Below, piece after piece: positions 34,686 through 43,644 of a DNA stretch of 50,372 nt. The position numbers and the translations under genes are program-made. Every line of letters starts with the position of its first letter. The first letter of the stretch is position 1. The stretch spans positions 1 to 50,372 of the forward strand of contig NZ_QUFB01000019.1 of NCBI RefSeq assembly GCF_003478335.1. The letters are read 5' to 3'. Source of the DNA: Clostridium sp. AM49-4BH. GTDB taxonomy: Bacteria; Bacillota; Clostridia; Lachnospirales; Lachnospiraceae. The notes beneath the pieces are model-generated. The model had not been told where the DNA came from, made no database searches, and saw only the letters and a program-made list of their open reading frames with translations.

Positions 34686-36980
34686 ATGAGTGGATTTAGA
34701 GTAGCGGGGGACAAAAGTTCACACCGCAAAAAAGAGCGAAAGCATCCGAAGCTTCGGTTGGCGATGAAAATTGCATTGCTTGTCATATTATTGATCATCA
34801 TGGCAGTAATGATTGTTTTTTACGTTAAATTTGGAGATGATCTGTTGCGTTGGCGCAATCAGGCAAAGCAGGATGTGCAGTCATCGACGACGGAAACGTT
34901 CCGTTCTTCGGAGACCAGTTTTATTTATTCGGCAGATAAAAAAGTGATCGCCAAGTTGCGGGGAGACAAAGATTCCTATTATTTGGCGTTTGATCAAATT
35001 CCGCAATCGGTGAAAGATTGTTTTATCGTGACGGAAGATCGAGATTTTTATGAACATGACGGAGTGAATATTCTCTCCACTATGAAAGCGGCAGTGCTGC
35101 TTGTAAAGAGTCGTTTGTTCCATGAAAAGATTTCTCGAGGCGGAAGTACGATCACGCAGCAGCTTGCCCGTAAGATCTATTTGACGGATGATAAAACGTA
35201 TGAGCGAAAAGTGCGTGAAATTTTTTACGCAATGGAGCTGGAGAAGAAATATACCAAAGACCAGATTTTGGAATTTTACATTAATAACGTATGTTTTGCA
35301 AATGCGAAGTACGGTATCGAGTCAGCCAGCAGAGCTTACTTTAGCAAGGGAACTTCGGAGCTGAATCTTGCAGAGGTGGCATTTTTGTGTTCGATCCCGA
35401 ACCGACCGGAAACGTATAATCCGTTGGAACATTATGACAATGCGATCAAGCGTAAAGACCGTATTTTGAAACAGCTTTTGCAGGAAAAGAAAATTACGGA
35501 GGCAGAGTACAGCGATGCTTCTTATACGGAGATTGTCCTGGATCCGGCAGAGGCGATCAAGAGTCAGGACTATATGGCTACGTATGCGATCAGTTGTGCG
35601 ACAAAAGCGTTGATGCAGCAACATGGATTTGAGTTCCGCTATGAATTTGCCAATGACGCGGATCGCAAAAATTATCAAAAAGAGTACGATACGCTGTACG
35701 ACGAGTGTAGAACACAGTTGAATACCGGCGGCTATCATATTTATACATCGCTCAGTCGTTCCAGACAGAAAAAACTGCAGACGAGTGTGAATGATGCTCT
35801 GAAAGGATTTAAGGAAAAAACAAAGGATGGTACTTACAAGTTACAGGGCGCGGCTACTTGCATTGACAATGAGACGGGATTCGTAGTTGCAATTGTCGGT
35901 GGACGTAAGCAGAAATCAACGACGGGTTATACGTTGAATCGAGCTTTCCAGAGTTATCGTCAGCCGGGTAGCTGCTTTAAGCCGGTAGCGGTATATACGC
36001 CTGCATTGGAACGCGGCTATACACCGAATTCGATCGTAGATGATTCAAGGTTTAAGGGTGGCCCTAGCAACTCGGGCAACAGCTATCTTGGAAAGATCAC
36101 GTTGCGCCGTGCCGTAGAGAAGTCCAAGAACGTTGTCGCTTGGAAGATCTTTAAGGAAATTACGCCGAAGGTTGGTCTTAGTTATCCGCTCAAAATGCAT
36201 TTTGCCAATATTGTAGACAATGACTATTATCTATCTGCATCGCTTGGTGGACTGACGAACGGCGTGACAACGGTCGAGATGGCTTCTGCGTATGCGACGA
36301 TCGCAAATGATGGCGTTTACCGCGAGCCGACCTGCATTAAGAAGATTACAGATTCCGAGGGAAATGTTATTTTGAAGAATAACGGAACCAAGCGGAAAGG
36401 AACGAAAGTCTATGAGAAAAATGCAGCACGTTCCATGACAGATATTTTGACCGGTGTATTGACAAGTGGTACAGCAGCAGGACATGAATTGAACAATATG
36501 TCTTGCGCCGGTAAGACGGGAACGACGAACGACAAAAAAGATGGATGGTTCTGTGGATTTACTCCATATTATACAACGACGGTATGGGTGGGATATGATT
36601 CGCCAAGAACATTAGAGGATCTGTACGGAAGTACGTATCCGCTAACAATTTGGGAAAACTTTATGAATGAGATTCATATCGGCCTGGAGAATAAGGATTT
36701 TGTGGAATCGGAATCATCAAGCAGCAAGTCAGACAAGAAAGATGGAAGTTACTCGACAAAACCACGTGAAACGATCGATCCTGAGGCTCGTGAGACAGAA
36801 ACACCGGAGGAGACGGCAAAGCCAAAAGCAACCAAAAAGCCGGTTGTTACGGCAACACCAAAGGCAGAGCCGGAGGTAACGGAACCACCAACGACTATTG
36901 ATGATGACCCAAGTGATGTGCCGAGCGATAATACACAGCCGGATGATGTCGGAGGCGATACCGGGGACGACACAGAATAA
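34686..36980 (+). CDS. Class A penicillin-binding protein (PBP1A family)
   Basis: 764 residues. Basic N-terminus and membrane helix (about 29-52); GT51 glycosyltransferase domain with EDRDFYEHDGVN (about 116-127) and RGGSTITQQLARKIYL; transpeptidase domain with the serine motif SCFKP (about 429-433), SKN (about 479) and KTGTTND (about 609). The C-terminal about 90 residues are a Thr/Pro/acidic tail. It polymerises and cross-links peptidoglycan at the cell surface. RBS AGGAGG. The 3' end overlaps the start of a tandem repeat (36973-37174). Confidence 0.95.
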   Translation: MSGFRVAGDKSSHRKKERKHPKLRLAMKIALLVILLIIMAVMIVFYVKFGDDLLRWRNQAKQDVQSSTTETFRSSETSFIYSADKKVIAKLRGDKDSYYLAFDQIPQSVKDCFIVTEDRDFYEHDGVNILSTMKAAVLLVKSRLFHEKISRGGSTITQQLARKIYLTDDKTYERKVREIFYAMELEKKYTKDQILEFYINNVCFANAKYGIESASRAYFSKGTSELNLAEVAFLCSIPNRPETYNPLEHYDNAIKRKDRILKQLLQEKKITEAEYSDASYTEIVLDPAEAIKSQDYMATYAISCATKALMQQHGFEFRYEFANDADRKNYQKEYDTLYDECRTQLNTGGYHIYTSLSRSRQKKLQTSVNDALKGFKEKTKDGTYKLQGAATCIDNETGFVVAIVGGRKQKSTTGYTLNRAFQSYRQPGSCFKPVAVYTPALERGYTPNSIVDDSRFKGGPSNSGNSYLGKITLRRAVEKSKNVVAWKIFKEITPKVGLSYPLKMHFANIVDNDYYLSASLGGLTNGVTTVEMASAYATIANDGVYREPTCIKKITDSEGNVILKNNGTKRKGTKVYEKNAARSMTDILTGVLTSGTAAGHELNNMSCAGKTGTTNDKKDGWFCGFTPYYTTTVWVGYDSPRTLEDLYGSTYPLTIWENFMNEIHIGLENKDFVESESSSSKSDKKDGSYSTKPRETIDPEARETETPEETAKPKATKKPVVTATPKAEPEVTEPPTTIDDDPSDVPSDNTQPDDVGGDTGDDTE

Positions 36981-37174
36981 GATGTATCAGGATGTGGCAT
37001 GAGACACGCTGCGGTAGTGTGTGCATTGGAACAGGGCGTGAGACACTGCAGAATAAGTTGTGTCAGAATGAAGCGCGAGACATTGCGGTAGTGTGTGCAT
37101 TGGAACAGGGCGTGAGACACTGCAGAATAAGTTATGTCAGAATGAAGCGCGAGACACTGCAGTAGTGTGTGCCA
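36973..37174 (+). repeat. Tandem repeat of 74-76 bp, about 2.7 copies
   Basis: CAGAATAAG starts at 36973, 37049 and 37123, followed each time by a closely similar unit. The array begins in the last codons of the PBP gene and ends just before the ribosome binding site of the glycosyltransferase gene. Confidence 0.8.
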
Positions 37175-37187
37175 GGAGGAGAAGGGC

Positions 37188-38132
37188 ATGAAATTTAGCC
37201 TTTGTATGATTGTGAAAAATGAAGAGGCAGTTTTGAATCGGTGCTTGGAGTCCATGGCATCAGCGATGGATGAGATCATTATAGTGGATACCGGATCTAC
37301 CGATGCAACCAAAAAGATCGCCGCAGCGTATACCGATCAGATCTATGATTTTGCGTGGACAGGAAACTTTGCAGAGGCAAGGAACTATGCAGCTTCCAAG
37401 GCAACCGGTGATTACATTTATACGGCAGATGCCGATGAATATTTGGAGCCGGAAGAGCTGCAGAAATTATTGCAGCTCAAAAAGGTATTGCTGCCTGAGG
37501 TTGAGATCGTGCAAATGCTATATTGCACACCGCCGGAACTTAGTACCGTATATAATTTTGCGGAGGAGTACCGCCCTAAATTATATAAGAGACTGCGTTC
37601 GTTTACTTGGATCGATCCGATTCATGAGACGTTACGTTTGGAGCCGGTTGTGTTTGACAGTGAGATACGTATTCAGCACAGACCATCGCCCGGACATGCC
37701 AAAAGAGACCTAGAGGCACTGGCAGCCGCAGCGGATCGTGAGAAACTGTTGTCCGACAAATTGCGCCACATGTACGCAATGGAATTGTATCGCTGTGGAG
37801 ACGTCAGCGATTTTAACAGAGCGAAGGGATTTTTCCAAAGAGTAATGGAGGATCCGGACAGTGGACAGGATGCGCTTCGAGAGGCAATCTGTGTGCTGAC
37901 ACGAGGTTATCGTTTGGAGGGAGATGTTTCGCATTTTTTGGCATATGCATTGCGGGATGCAGTGACGGCACCTACTTCTGAGCTATGCTGTGAACTTGGA
38001 GCTTATTTTGAAGAGTGTGGGGATCTGGCGGAAGCAGCAATGTGGTATCAGAATGCACTGAGCGAAACAGAGAGCATATTAGATGCCCGCACCGGCAATG
38101 AAATTCCGACACGGGCATTAGAACGTTTTTGA
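37188..38132 (+). CDS. Family 2 glycosyltransferase with TPR-like C-terminus
   Basis: 314 residues from ATG 37188, behind AGGAGGAGAAGGGC. A GT-A domain opens with KFSLCMIVKNEEAVLNRCLE and VDTGSTDAT; the metal-binding DxD is TADADEYL. Residues about 180-314 look helical and TPR-like, as in SunS-type or RfaF-like TPR glycosyltransferases. No membrane helix, so cytosolic. It probably modifies a protein or surface glycan; the acceptor is unknown. It follows the PBP gene through the tandem repeat array and is convergent with nadE, 3 bp away. Confidence 0.88.
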   Translation: MKFSLCMIVKNEEAVLNRCLESMASAMDEIIIVDTGSTDATKKIAAAYTDQIYDFAWTGNFAEARNYAASKATGDYIYTADADEYLEPEELQKLLQLKKVLLPEVEIVQMLYCTPPELSTVYNFAEEYRPKLYKRLRSFTWIDPIHETLRLEPVVFDSEIRIQHRPSPGHAKRDLEALAAAADREKLLSDKLRHMYAMELYRCGDVSDFNRAKGFFQRVMEDPDSGQDALREAICVLTRGYRLEGDVSHFLAYALRDAVTAPTSELCCELGAYFEECGDLAEAAMWYQNALSETESILDARTGNEIPTRALERF

Positions 38133-38135
38133 TAA

Positions 38136-40103
38136 TCAAAGAGATTGTTCGATCGTATCCAATTCTTTCATCCAAAGAGCAGCGGAGGCATCACTAGGCA
38201 TACGCCAGTCGCCGCGCGGTGACAATGCAACGCTGCCGACCTTTGGCCCATCCGGCAGACAGGAACGCTTAAATTGCTGGGCGAAGAAACGCCAATAAAA
38301 TGTTCTCAACCATTTATAGATGGTTTTATCATCGTATTCTCCCGCAAATGTATATTTTGCCAAACGAAAGATTTTCGTCGGTGCATATCCAAAACGCATT
38401 AGATAATACAAGAAGAAATCATGCAGTTCATAAGGACCTACAATATTTTCTGTTTTCTGAGCAATCTTGCCGTCCTTTGGAGGCAGGAGTTCCGGACTTA
38501 CCGGGGTATCTAAGACATCTAATAACACAGCTTTTAGCGAAGGATCTTCCGTTGTTTCCGCATAATAGGATACCAAATAACGAACCAACGTCTTTGGAAC
38601 GGACGCGTTGACGCCATACATGGACATATGGTCGCCGTTGTAAGTTGCCCAGCCGAGTGCCAGCTCTGACATGTCACCGGTACCGATCACCATACCATTT
38701 GACTGGTTGGCAAGATCCATTAAGATCAGTGTGCGCTGTCTGGCCTGTGAGTTTTCATACGTAACATCATGGCTGCTCGGATCGTGTCCGATGTCCCGAA
38801 AATGAAGTTCAACTGCTTCGTGGATCGGGACTTCTTTTAGTGTTGCGCCGAGCTGCTTTGTGAGTGTGCAGGCGTTTTGGTAAGTGCGGTCGGTCGTGCC
38901 AAAACAAGGCATCGTGACGGCAACGATTCCACTTCGGTCAAGTCCAAGCAGATCAAAGGCTTTCGCAGTAACTAACAGAGCCAGCGTTGAGTCCAATCCG
39001 CCGGATATGCCGATCACAGCGCTGGTGCAATGGGTATGCGCCAATCTTTTTTTGAGTCCCATCGCCTGAATGTGTAAAATTTCATCGCAGCGGCGGTCGC
39101 GGTCTGCCTTACTGTTCGGGACAAACGGTGTTCGTTCATAATGTCTTGTGAGCGTTGTCTCTTCCACCTGCTGAAATGTAAAATGAATAATCTGATAAGC
39201 ATCTTTCTCTGACTCATCGGTGCCCGGAACAATTTGTGGAAACGTGGAAATTCGTCTACGCTCACTGGTTAAACGCCCCAGATCGATCTCAGACAGGATC
39301 ATACCATTTTGGAAACGCTTGCTTTCGTTGAGCAGTGTACCGTTTTCGGCAATCAGATTATGCCCGGCGAATACAAGATCCGTAGAGGATTCGCCTTCTC
39401 CTGCATCTGCATAAATATATGCACACAAAAGGCGGGCAGACTGTCCGGTTACTAACTCACGGCGATAGATATCTTTGCCGGTTGTTTCGTCACTGGCCGA
39501 CAGATTAACAATGACGGTTGCACCGTGCAGAGCGTGTGCGGTAGAAGGTGGCGCTGCAGTCCATAAGTCCTCGCAGATCTCCGCACCAATGATCAATCCC
39601 GGCATATTGTCTGCTTGAAACAAGGTCTTGCTGCCAAACCAGATGAGATCTAATCCCTCCTCATCGCAAAGTTCCGGCATATGAAGGAAAATGCCCTCTT
39701 TCGGGGCGGCTGTAAAATGCCTTGCTTCATAAAATTCGGAATAATTCGGAATAAAAGTTTTGGGGATCAGACATATTACTTCTCCATGGAATACGACAGC
39801 GGCTACGTTATATAGCCGGTTCATATAAGAAAAAGGCAGACCAACAATGGTCATCATATCCATATTAGCGGACACTTTCCGAATACGGTTCAGGCCGGAG
39901 ATGGCACCGTCTAATAACGCCTTTTGTAAAAAGAGATCGCCACAGGTATAGCCGGTCAGACAAAGTTCCGGCAAAACCAACAGCTTCGCATGCTCTGCAT
40001 TTGCTTTCTGCATACATTTGATGATCTGCTCTGTATTGTAATCGGGATCTGCAACACGGATGTCCGGCGTTGCAGCAGCAACTTTCAAAAATAAATCGTT
40101 CAT
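38136..40103 (-). CDS. nadE: Glutamine-dependent NAD(+) synthetase
   Basis: About 655 residues from ATG 40103, five bases behind AAGGAG; GTG 40109 is in frame but overlaps that site. The N-terminal nitrilase-fold glutaminase has KLLVLPELCLTGYTCGDL and the catalytic Cys in GAEICEDLW. The C-terminal synthetase has the PP-loop SGGLDSTLAL and GTGDMSELALGW. It amidates deamido-NAD with ammonia channelled from glutamine, the last step of NAD synthesis, in the cytoplasm. Length and both active sites are complete. Monocistronic. Confidence 0.96.
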   Translation of the reverse strand: MNDLFLKVAAATPDIRVADPDYNTEQIIKCMQKANAEHAKLLVLPELCLTGYTCGDLFLQKALLDGAISGLNRIRKVSANMDMMTIVGLPFSYMNRLYNVAAVVFHGEVICLIPKTFIPNYSEFYEARHFTAAPKEGIFLHMPELCDEEGLDLIWFGSKTLFQADNMPGLIIGAEICEDLWTAAPPSTAHALHGATVIVNLSASDETTGKDIYRRELVTGQSARLLCAYIYADAGEGESSTDLVFAGHNLIAENGTLLNESKRFQNGMILSEIDLGRLTSERRRISTFPQIVPGTDESEKDAYQIIHFTFQQVEETTLTRHYERTPFVPNSKADRDRRCDEILHIQAMGLKKRLAHTHCTSAVIGISGGLDSTLALLVTAKAFDLLGLDRSGIVAVTMPCFGTTDRTYQNACTLTKQLGATLKEVPIHEAVELHFRDIGHDPSSHDVTYENSQARQRTLILMDLANQSNGMVIGTGDMSELALGWATYNGDHMSMYGVNASVPKTLVRYLVSYYAETTEDPSLKAVLLDVLDTPVSPELLPPKDGKIAQKTENIVGPYELHDFFLYYLMRFGYAPTKIFRLAKYTFAGEYDDKTIYKWLRTFYWRFFAQQFKRSCLPDGPKVGSVALSPRGDWRMPSDASAALWMKELDTIEQSL

Positions 40104-40202
40104 AGGCACTCCTTATTTTTCTATTATGATCTAGCTATCATTTTAAGCGGTAGTTCAAATGTACCACGTTGGCATGGGAATTGCAACCAAAGTTCAGTCT
40201 TG

Positions 40203-40300
40203 CGTATTGCGTATTACGGTAAACAGCTTTATTCCTGCTTTCGTATTACGGCAAACCGATGTATTCCTGCTTGCGTATTGCGACAAACCGCTTTATAATG
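40203..40300 (+). repeat. 32-bp tandem repeat, three copies
   Basis: CGTATTACGGTAAAC-type units begin at 40210, 40242 and 40274, exactly 32 bp apart. The last unit carries the promoter 40271-40299. No unique spacers, so not CRISPR. Confidence 0.75.
40271..40299 (+). promoter_or_regulatory. Promoter upstream of the BlaR1-like gene
   Basis: TTGCGT (40271-40276), 17 bp, TATAAT (40294-40299). It lies in the last unit of the 32-bp tandem repeat and about 40 bp upstream of an ATG (40342) with GGAGG site. Confidence 0.5.
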
Positions 40301-40367
40301 TGTAATTGGGCAAAAATGAAGGTGAATGCGGAGGCATAGTAATGCACTTGGATATTTTAATTGATAT

Positions 40368-40447
40368 GAAATTGCTGTTGTGTGGCGTGACATCACCAAG
40401 AATTGCTTTAGCAATTCTTGCAAAGCAAAGCGCTGGCTTTGCTTTTT
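40368..40447 (+). repeat. Structured repeat family B, tandem copy 1
   Basis: Head GAAATTGCTGTTGTGTGGCG, then AAGAATTGC-TTTA-GCAATTCTT (nine pairs) and AAAGCAAAGC-GCTG-GCTTTGCTTT (ten pairs), ending in T5. Confidence 0.8.
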
Positions 40448-40456
40448 CATTTATAG

Positions 40457-40537
40457 GAAACTGCTGTTGTGTAGCGCGACATCGCCAAGAATTGCTTTAG
40501 CAATTCTTGCAAAGCAAAGCGCTGGCTTTGCTTTTTT
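40457..40537 (+). repeat. Structured repeat family B, tandem copy 2
   Basis: Begins 89 bp after copy 1 and is nearly identical in the hairpin part; the head differs by a few bases (CTGCTGTTGTGTAGCGCGAC). It ends in T6 directly at the probable start of the BlaR1-like frame. Confidence 0.8.
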
Positions 40538-40565
40538 GTATCGTTTTTTTTATACTGTGATCGCA

Positions 40566-42869
40566 ATGGAAGCGGCGGCTGTGAGTTTGTTCCTGCCGCT
40601 GCTGTTTTTGCGTGTGGTTATAAGTGGTCTGCCAAAGAAATATATGGTATGGCTGTGGCGGTTGTATTTTTTGCGGATCGTGTGTCCGATCCAGATTTCC
40701 AGTACGTTTAGTATTGTTCCGCCGTGGAATCGCAGTTACCATCGATTTTTAGCAGATGTAGGACTTGATATCGATGCGCAGCATGGCGGACTGCTTCGCA
40801 GTCTGCGCGATGTATGGCAAGCGAACATACAAGTAACGTCTCTCTATCGGATCATGGCGATAGGATACTTTGCAGGAATGCTGTTATTGGTAGTTCTTTT
40901 GGTGATTCGGGCGGGAAAGGTGCGTTCCGCGATCCGTATGCGGGAAAAACGACTGGAGGGTACTTTGTACCAGTCAGCGGTCGAATTGCCGGTCATGACA
41001 GGTCTGTTCGTGAATCGTGTGTTTTTGCCGGAAACGATGAATGTGCAGGAGGCGAAATATACATTAGCACATATGGAGTGTCGACGTGCTCGCAGAAGCA
41101 ATCTTTGGAATGCGTTTTATGTAGCGGCGCTGCTTTTGCATTGGTACGATCCTTGCGTATGGGCTGCCGTATTTTTGGTTAGACGGGATGAGCAGATGGC
41201 GTGCGATGAATGTGCCGTGGACGGATGCAGTGCGGCAGACAAGAATGCGTATATACAAGGGATTTTGAACATTGTACCGCAGGAAAGCCGTGTGCCATTT
41301 ACTGCGTGTGCAAGCTTTGAAACAGACTTAGAGAGACGGTCGCAGCGTTTGCTGCATCAGGGATCCGACCGAATGCGTTATAAAATGACCGGTGTGATCC
41401 TTTTGCTTTTGATGTTTTTCTGGCTTTTTTTGTTGCGTCCGGTTCAAAATGTATGGGCGGGAGGAACGTGGAATGCCGGGAGTGAGAAACTGTCCGCAAA
41501 TAAGGACACGAGGAAAACGAATCTCATCATTTCGCAGACAGATGTATTGTCGCCAAGTGGACTGAAACAGACAGTTTCCTTGCGGCATAAGCGTAATGAA
41601 GCCAACGGCAGGATCCTGGCAAACAGTTATGAGCTGCAGCTTGCGGATGCAGCAGGCAGTGAATTGGCAGTTGTTGACCTGCAGAAAGTGTTTCGAGAGC
41701 AGGGGATTGCGAAGGATACGCTTTATTTCCCGGAGGGATTGAAGCTGCAGACCGGTGACTATAATAATGATGGGATTCAAGAACTGCTTTTGGGACAGCA
41801 GAGAGCGTGGGATGCAACAGAGCAAAAGCAGATCGGGAGATTGCTGTCCAACAAAACGGACAGCAAGTCAAAAACAGCGTCAAGCATGGGCAACGAGAAC
41901 GTCACGCCGACACCAGCAAAACAGGTTAAGAACTTGCGGACGTATGTGTACGTAATGTTTCAGATGCAGGAGACCGGTTTGCAGATCGTCTCAGAGGCGG
42001 TATATGGGGAGCAGGCGGCATCGATGCAGTCTGTGAAGCCGAGTCAGGAATCGGACGTGAAGGACTTGTTTTATATGCAGCTCTCCGATGGAAAGCTGTA
42101 CTATATTTGGGACAGCGATGCAACAAAGTTCCTGGCAAAGAAATTATCGTCTGATGAATTGAATCAGCATAGAAGGGCGTCACAGGGAACAGAGGAAGCG
42201 GGAGTCAGCAAGACAGAGACTTTGGAAGATGCCGATGGCAACGAGTGTATGCGCGTGCAGACGACCACTGACACGACCGGAAGTCCGGAAATCGGTCAGA
42301 TCATGATGTCCCAAAACAAGAAAAAGATGAACGAGGTCAAGGGATATTTTTGCGAGTTGAAGTGGGTGCCGCAATCTGATGCTTCGTCCGGACGATATGC
42401 AGTATTGATCTATAATGGCACTAAAGCACAGACATTTGTGCTGTATGATGTTGATAAAGCTACGGAACTGTACCGGCAGGAAGACGGCAATGATATTCTC
42501 AGCAGTATCTTTGCCAAATATAATGACACACAGATTCAGTTTAAAAGTGGAGCAATTGCGGTGTACAAGCTCGCGGAACAAAATGGGAGCAGGCTAACGA
42601 TTGATTTTGCGGCAGAAGCAGAAGATGGCGTAGATGTGAGTGGAAGTTATGTTTATGATATGGATAGTGAACAGATTTCCAATCTGCAGTATAACCAGTC
42701 GAATGATGATACGCAGACCAAGAATTCGTCAACCGGGAATGCCGGGACAGACAGCGATTCTTCTTCCTCAAATAAGGGAACAGACAGCAGCTCGAAACGT
42801 AAGAACACAACAACGCCACAGCCTGTTCCGACAATAAATAGCAATTTGGGGGATTATTTAGATCCGTGA
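40566..42869 (+). CDS. BlaR1-like M56 membrane protein with degenerate zinc-protease motif
   Basis: About 767 residues from ATG 40566. The frame is open upstream through repeat B, so the true start is uncertain (TTG 40536 or a start lost by repeat insertion). Four transmembrane helices lie in the first about 280 residues, with M56 landmarks LWRLYFLRIVCPIQ, LLLHWYDPCVWAAVFLV and RRDEQMACDECAV. The protease motif HExxH is replaced by HMECR, so catalysis is unlikely. The extracellular C-terminal half is beta-rich with a Ca-binding-like loop (DYNNDGIQELLLG) and a Ser/Thr-rich end. No BlaI-type repressor is adjacent. It may be a sensor that works without proteolysis. Confidence 0.8.
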   Translation: MEAAAVSLFLPLLFLRVVISGLPKKYMVWLWRLYFLRIVCPIQISSTFSIVPPWNRSYHRFLADVGLDIDAQHGGLLRSLRDVWQANIQVTSLYRIMAIGYFAGMLLLVVLLVIRAGKVRSAIRMREKRLEGTLYQSAVELPVMTGLFVNRVFLPETMNVQEAKYTLAHMECRRARRSNLWNAFYVAALLLHWYDPCVWAAVFLVRRDEQMACDECAVDGCSAADKNAYIQGILNIVPQESRVPFTACASFETDLERRSQRLLHQGSDRMRYKMTGVILLLLMFFWLFLLRPVQNVWAGGTWNAGSEKLSANKDTRKTNLIISQTDVLSPSGLKQTVSLRHKRNEANGRILANSYELQLADAAGSELAVVDLQKVFREQGIAKDTLYFPEGLKLQTGDYNNDGIQELLLGQQRAWDATEQKQIGRLLSNKTDSKSKTASSMGNENVTPTPAKQVKNLRTYVYVMFQMQETGLQIVSEAVYGEQAASMQSVKPSQESDVKDLFYMQLSDGKLYYIWDSDATKFLAKKLSSDELNQHRRASQGTEEAGVSKTETLEDADGNECMRVQTTTDTTGSPEIGQIMMSQNKKKMNEVKGYFCELKWVPQSDASSGRYAVLIYNGTKAQTFVLYDVDKATELYRQEDGNDILSSIFAKYNDTQIQFKSGAIAVYKLAEQNGSRLTIDFAAEAEDGVDVSGSYVYDMDSEQISNLQYNQSNDDTQTKNSSTGNAGTDSDSSSSNKGTDSSSKRKNTTTPQPVPTINSNLGDYLDP

Positions 42870-42926
42870 TGGTCTTGGACAAGCAATGTTCCAAATTTAC
42901 GAAGTCTGGTTCGATCGTATCTTTTC

Positions 42927-42955
42927 TTGACGGTATTTTCGTAGAGTGCTATTCT
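42927..42955 (+). promoter_or_regulatory. Promoter of the zinc-ribbon HTH gene
   Basis: TTGACG (42927-42932), 17 bp, TATTCT (42950-42955), 78 bp upstream of the ATG. The 5' leader contains a GCAGC/GCTGC hairpin with inner CTTTAT/ATAAAG pairs (about 42980-43010). Confidence 0.6.
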
Positions 42956-43032
42956 TATAAGAGCAGAAAGTTCGTGGCAGCCGGCTTTATGAATAAAGGC
43001 AGCTGCAGAAATATGAGAAGAGGAGGGAAAAT

Positions 43033-43446
43033 ATGATCGTAGATAGAAATCGTTTTGGAGATTCGGAGATAAAGAGCTGTAAGCAGTGTGGACGCAGATT
43101 ACATCCTGAATATAATAAAGATATATGTCCGGCATGCATGGAAATGAATCTGTTTAATGAAGTGAAAGATTATATTCGTAAAAATGATGTGAACGAATCT
43201 CAGGTGGCTGACCATTTTGGCATTTCCAATGCGAAGGTACGCGCATGGATCCGTGAAGGTCGTATTCAGTACAAAAATACAGATGGCAAAACAGTGTCGC
43301 AGGTGTATTGTCAGATCTGCGGTAAGCCGTTGGATTTCGGGAATTTATGTTCCGAATGTCGTCATTTGCAGGGATTGGAAGTTGTTGCAAAGCGTTATGG
43401 AGAAGAGGCAGGACAGATGCGTTTCATTAACAAAGACAGGACGTGA
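43033..43446 (+). CDS. Zinc-ribbon / helix-turn-helix protein (YvyF/TIGR03826-like)
   Basis: 137 residues. N-terminal zinc knuckle CKQCGRRLHP...CPACM; central MerR-like HTH (about 57-85, SQVADHFGISNAKVRAWIRE); second knuckle CQICGKPLDFGNLCSECRH. The layout resembles the flagellar-operon regulator YvyF family, though no flagellar genes are near. Probably a DNA- or RNA-binding regulator. RBS GAGGAGGG. Own promoter (42927-42955) and a strong terminator after it. Confidence 0.8.
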   Translation: MIVDRNRFGDSEIKSCKQCGRRLHPEYNKDICPACMEMNLFNEVKDYIRKNDVNESQVADHFGISNAKVRAWIREGRIQYKNTDGKTVSQVYCQICGKPLDFGNLCSECRHLQGLEVVAKRYGEEAGQMRFINKDRT

Positions 43447-43511
43447 AATTACAGCAATAATTATAGAATGTTGCATTAAAATTTCCAGAAATCGGAAAAA
43501 AATATATTAGT

Positions 43512-43549
43512 AGAGGTAGAATTTTCCAGGAAGATTCGCCTCTTTTTTT
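43512..43549 (+). terminator. Rho-independent terminator
   Basis: AGAGG (43512-43516) pairs with CCTCT (43539-43543), extended by G-T and GAAT/ATTC pairs, followed by T7. It closes the zinc-ribbon gene. Confidence 0.8.
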
Positions 43550-43561
43550 ATGATATGCTTT

Positions 43562-43620
43562 TTTGGGAGTCAAAGTACAAAGTATGTTGGGAGTCAAAGT
43601 ATGTTGGGAGTCAAAGTATG
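43562..43620 (+). repeat. 17-bp tandem repeat with SD-ATG units
   Basis: TTGGGAGTCAAAGTATG is repeated with a 17-bp period, giving GGGAG followed by ATG at 43584, 43601 and 43618. Only the last is in frame with the ABC gene (ATG 43645). Confidence 0.7.
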
Positions 43621-43644
43621 TACAACGTGAAAAAGGAGGGAAAT

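Noticed and set aside
34418..34801. 127-codon minus-strand frame
   Set aside because: It runs through repeat A and the start of the PBP gene; no ribosome binding site or family.
40203..40300. Possible CRISPR array
   Set aside because: Units are directly adjacent without unique spacers and there are no cas genes.
40306..40500. 64-codon frame upstream of the BlaR1-like gene
   Set aside because: Its second half is translated repeat B and it stops inside the second copy; more likely a disrupted gene start than a separate protein.
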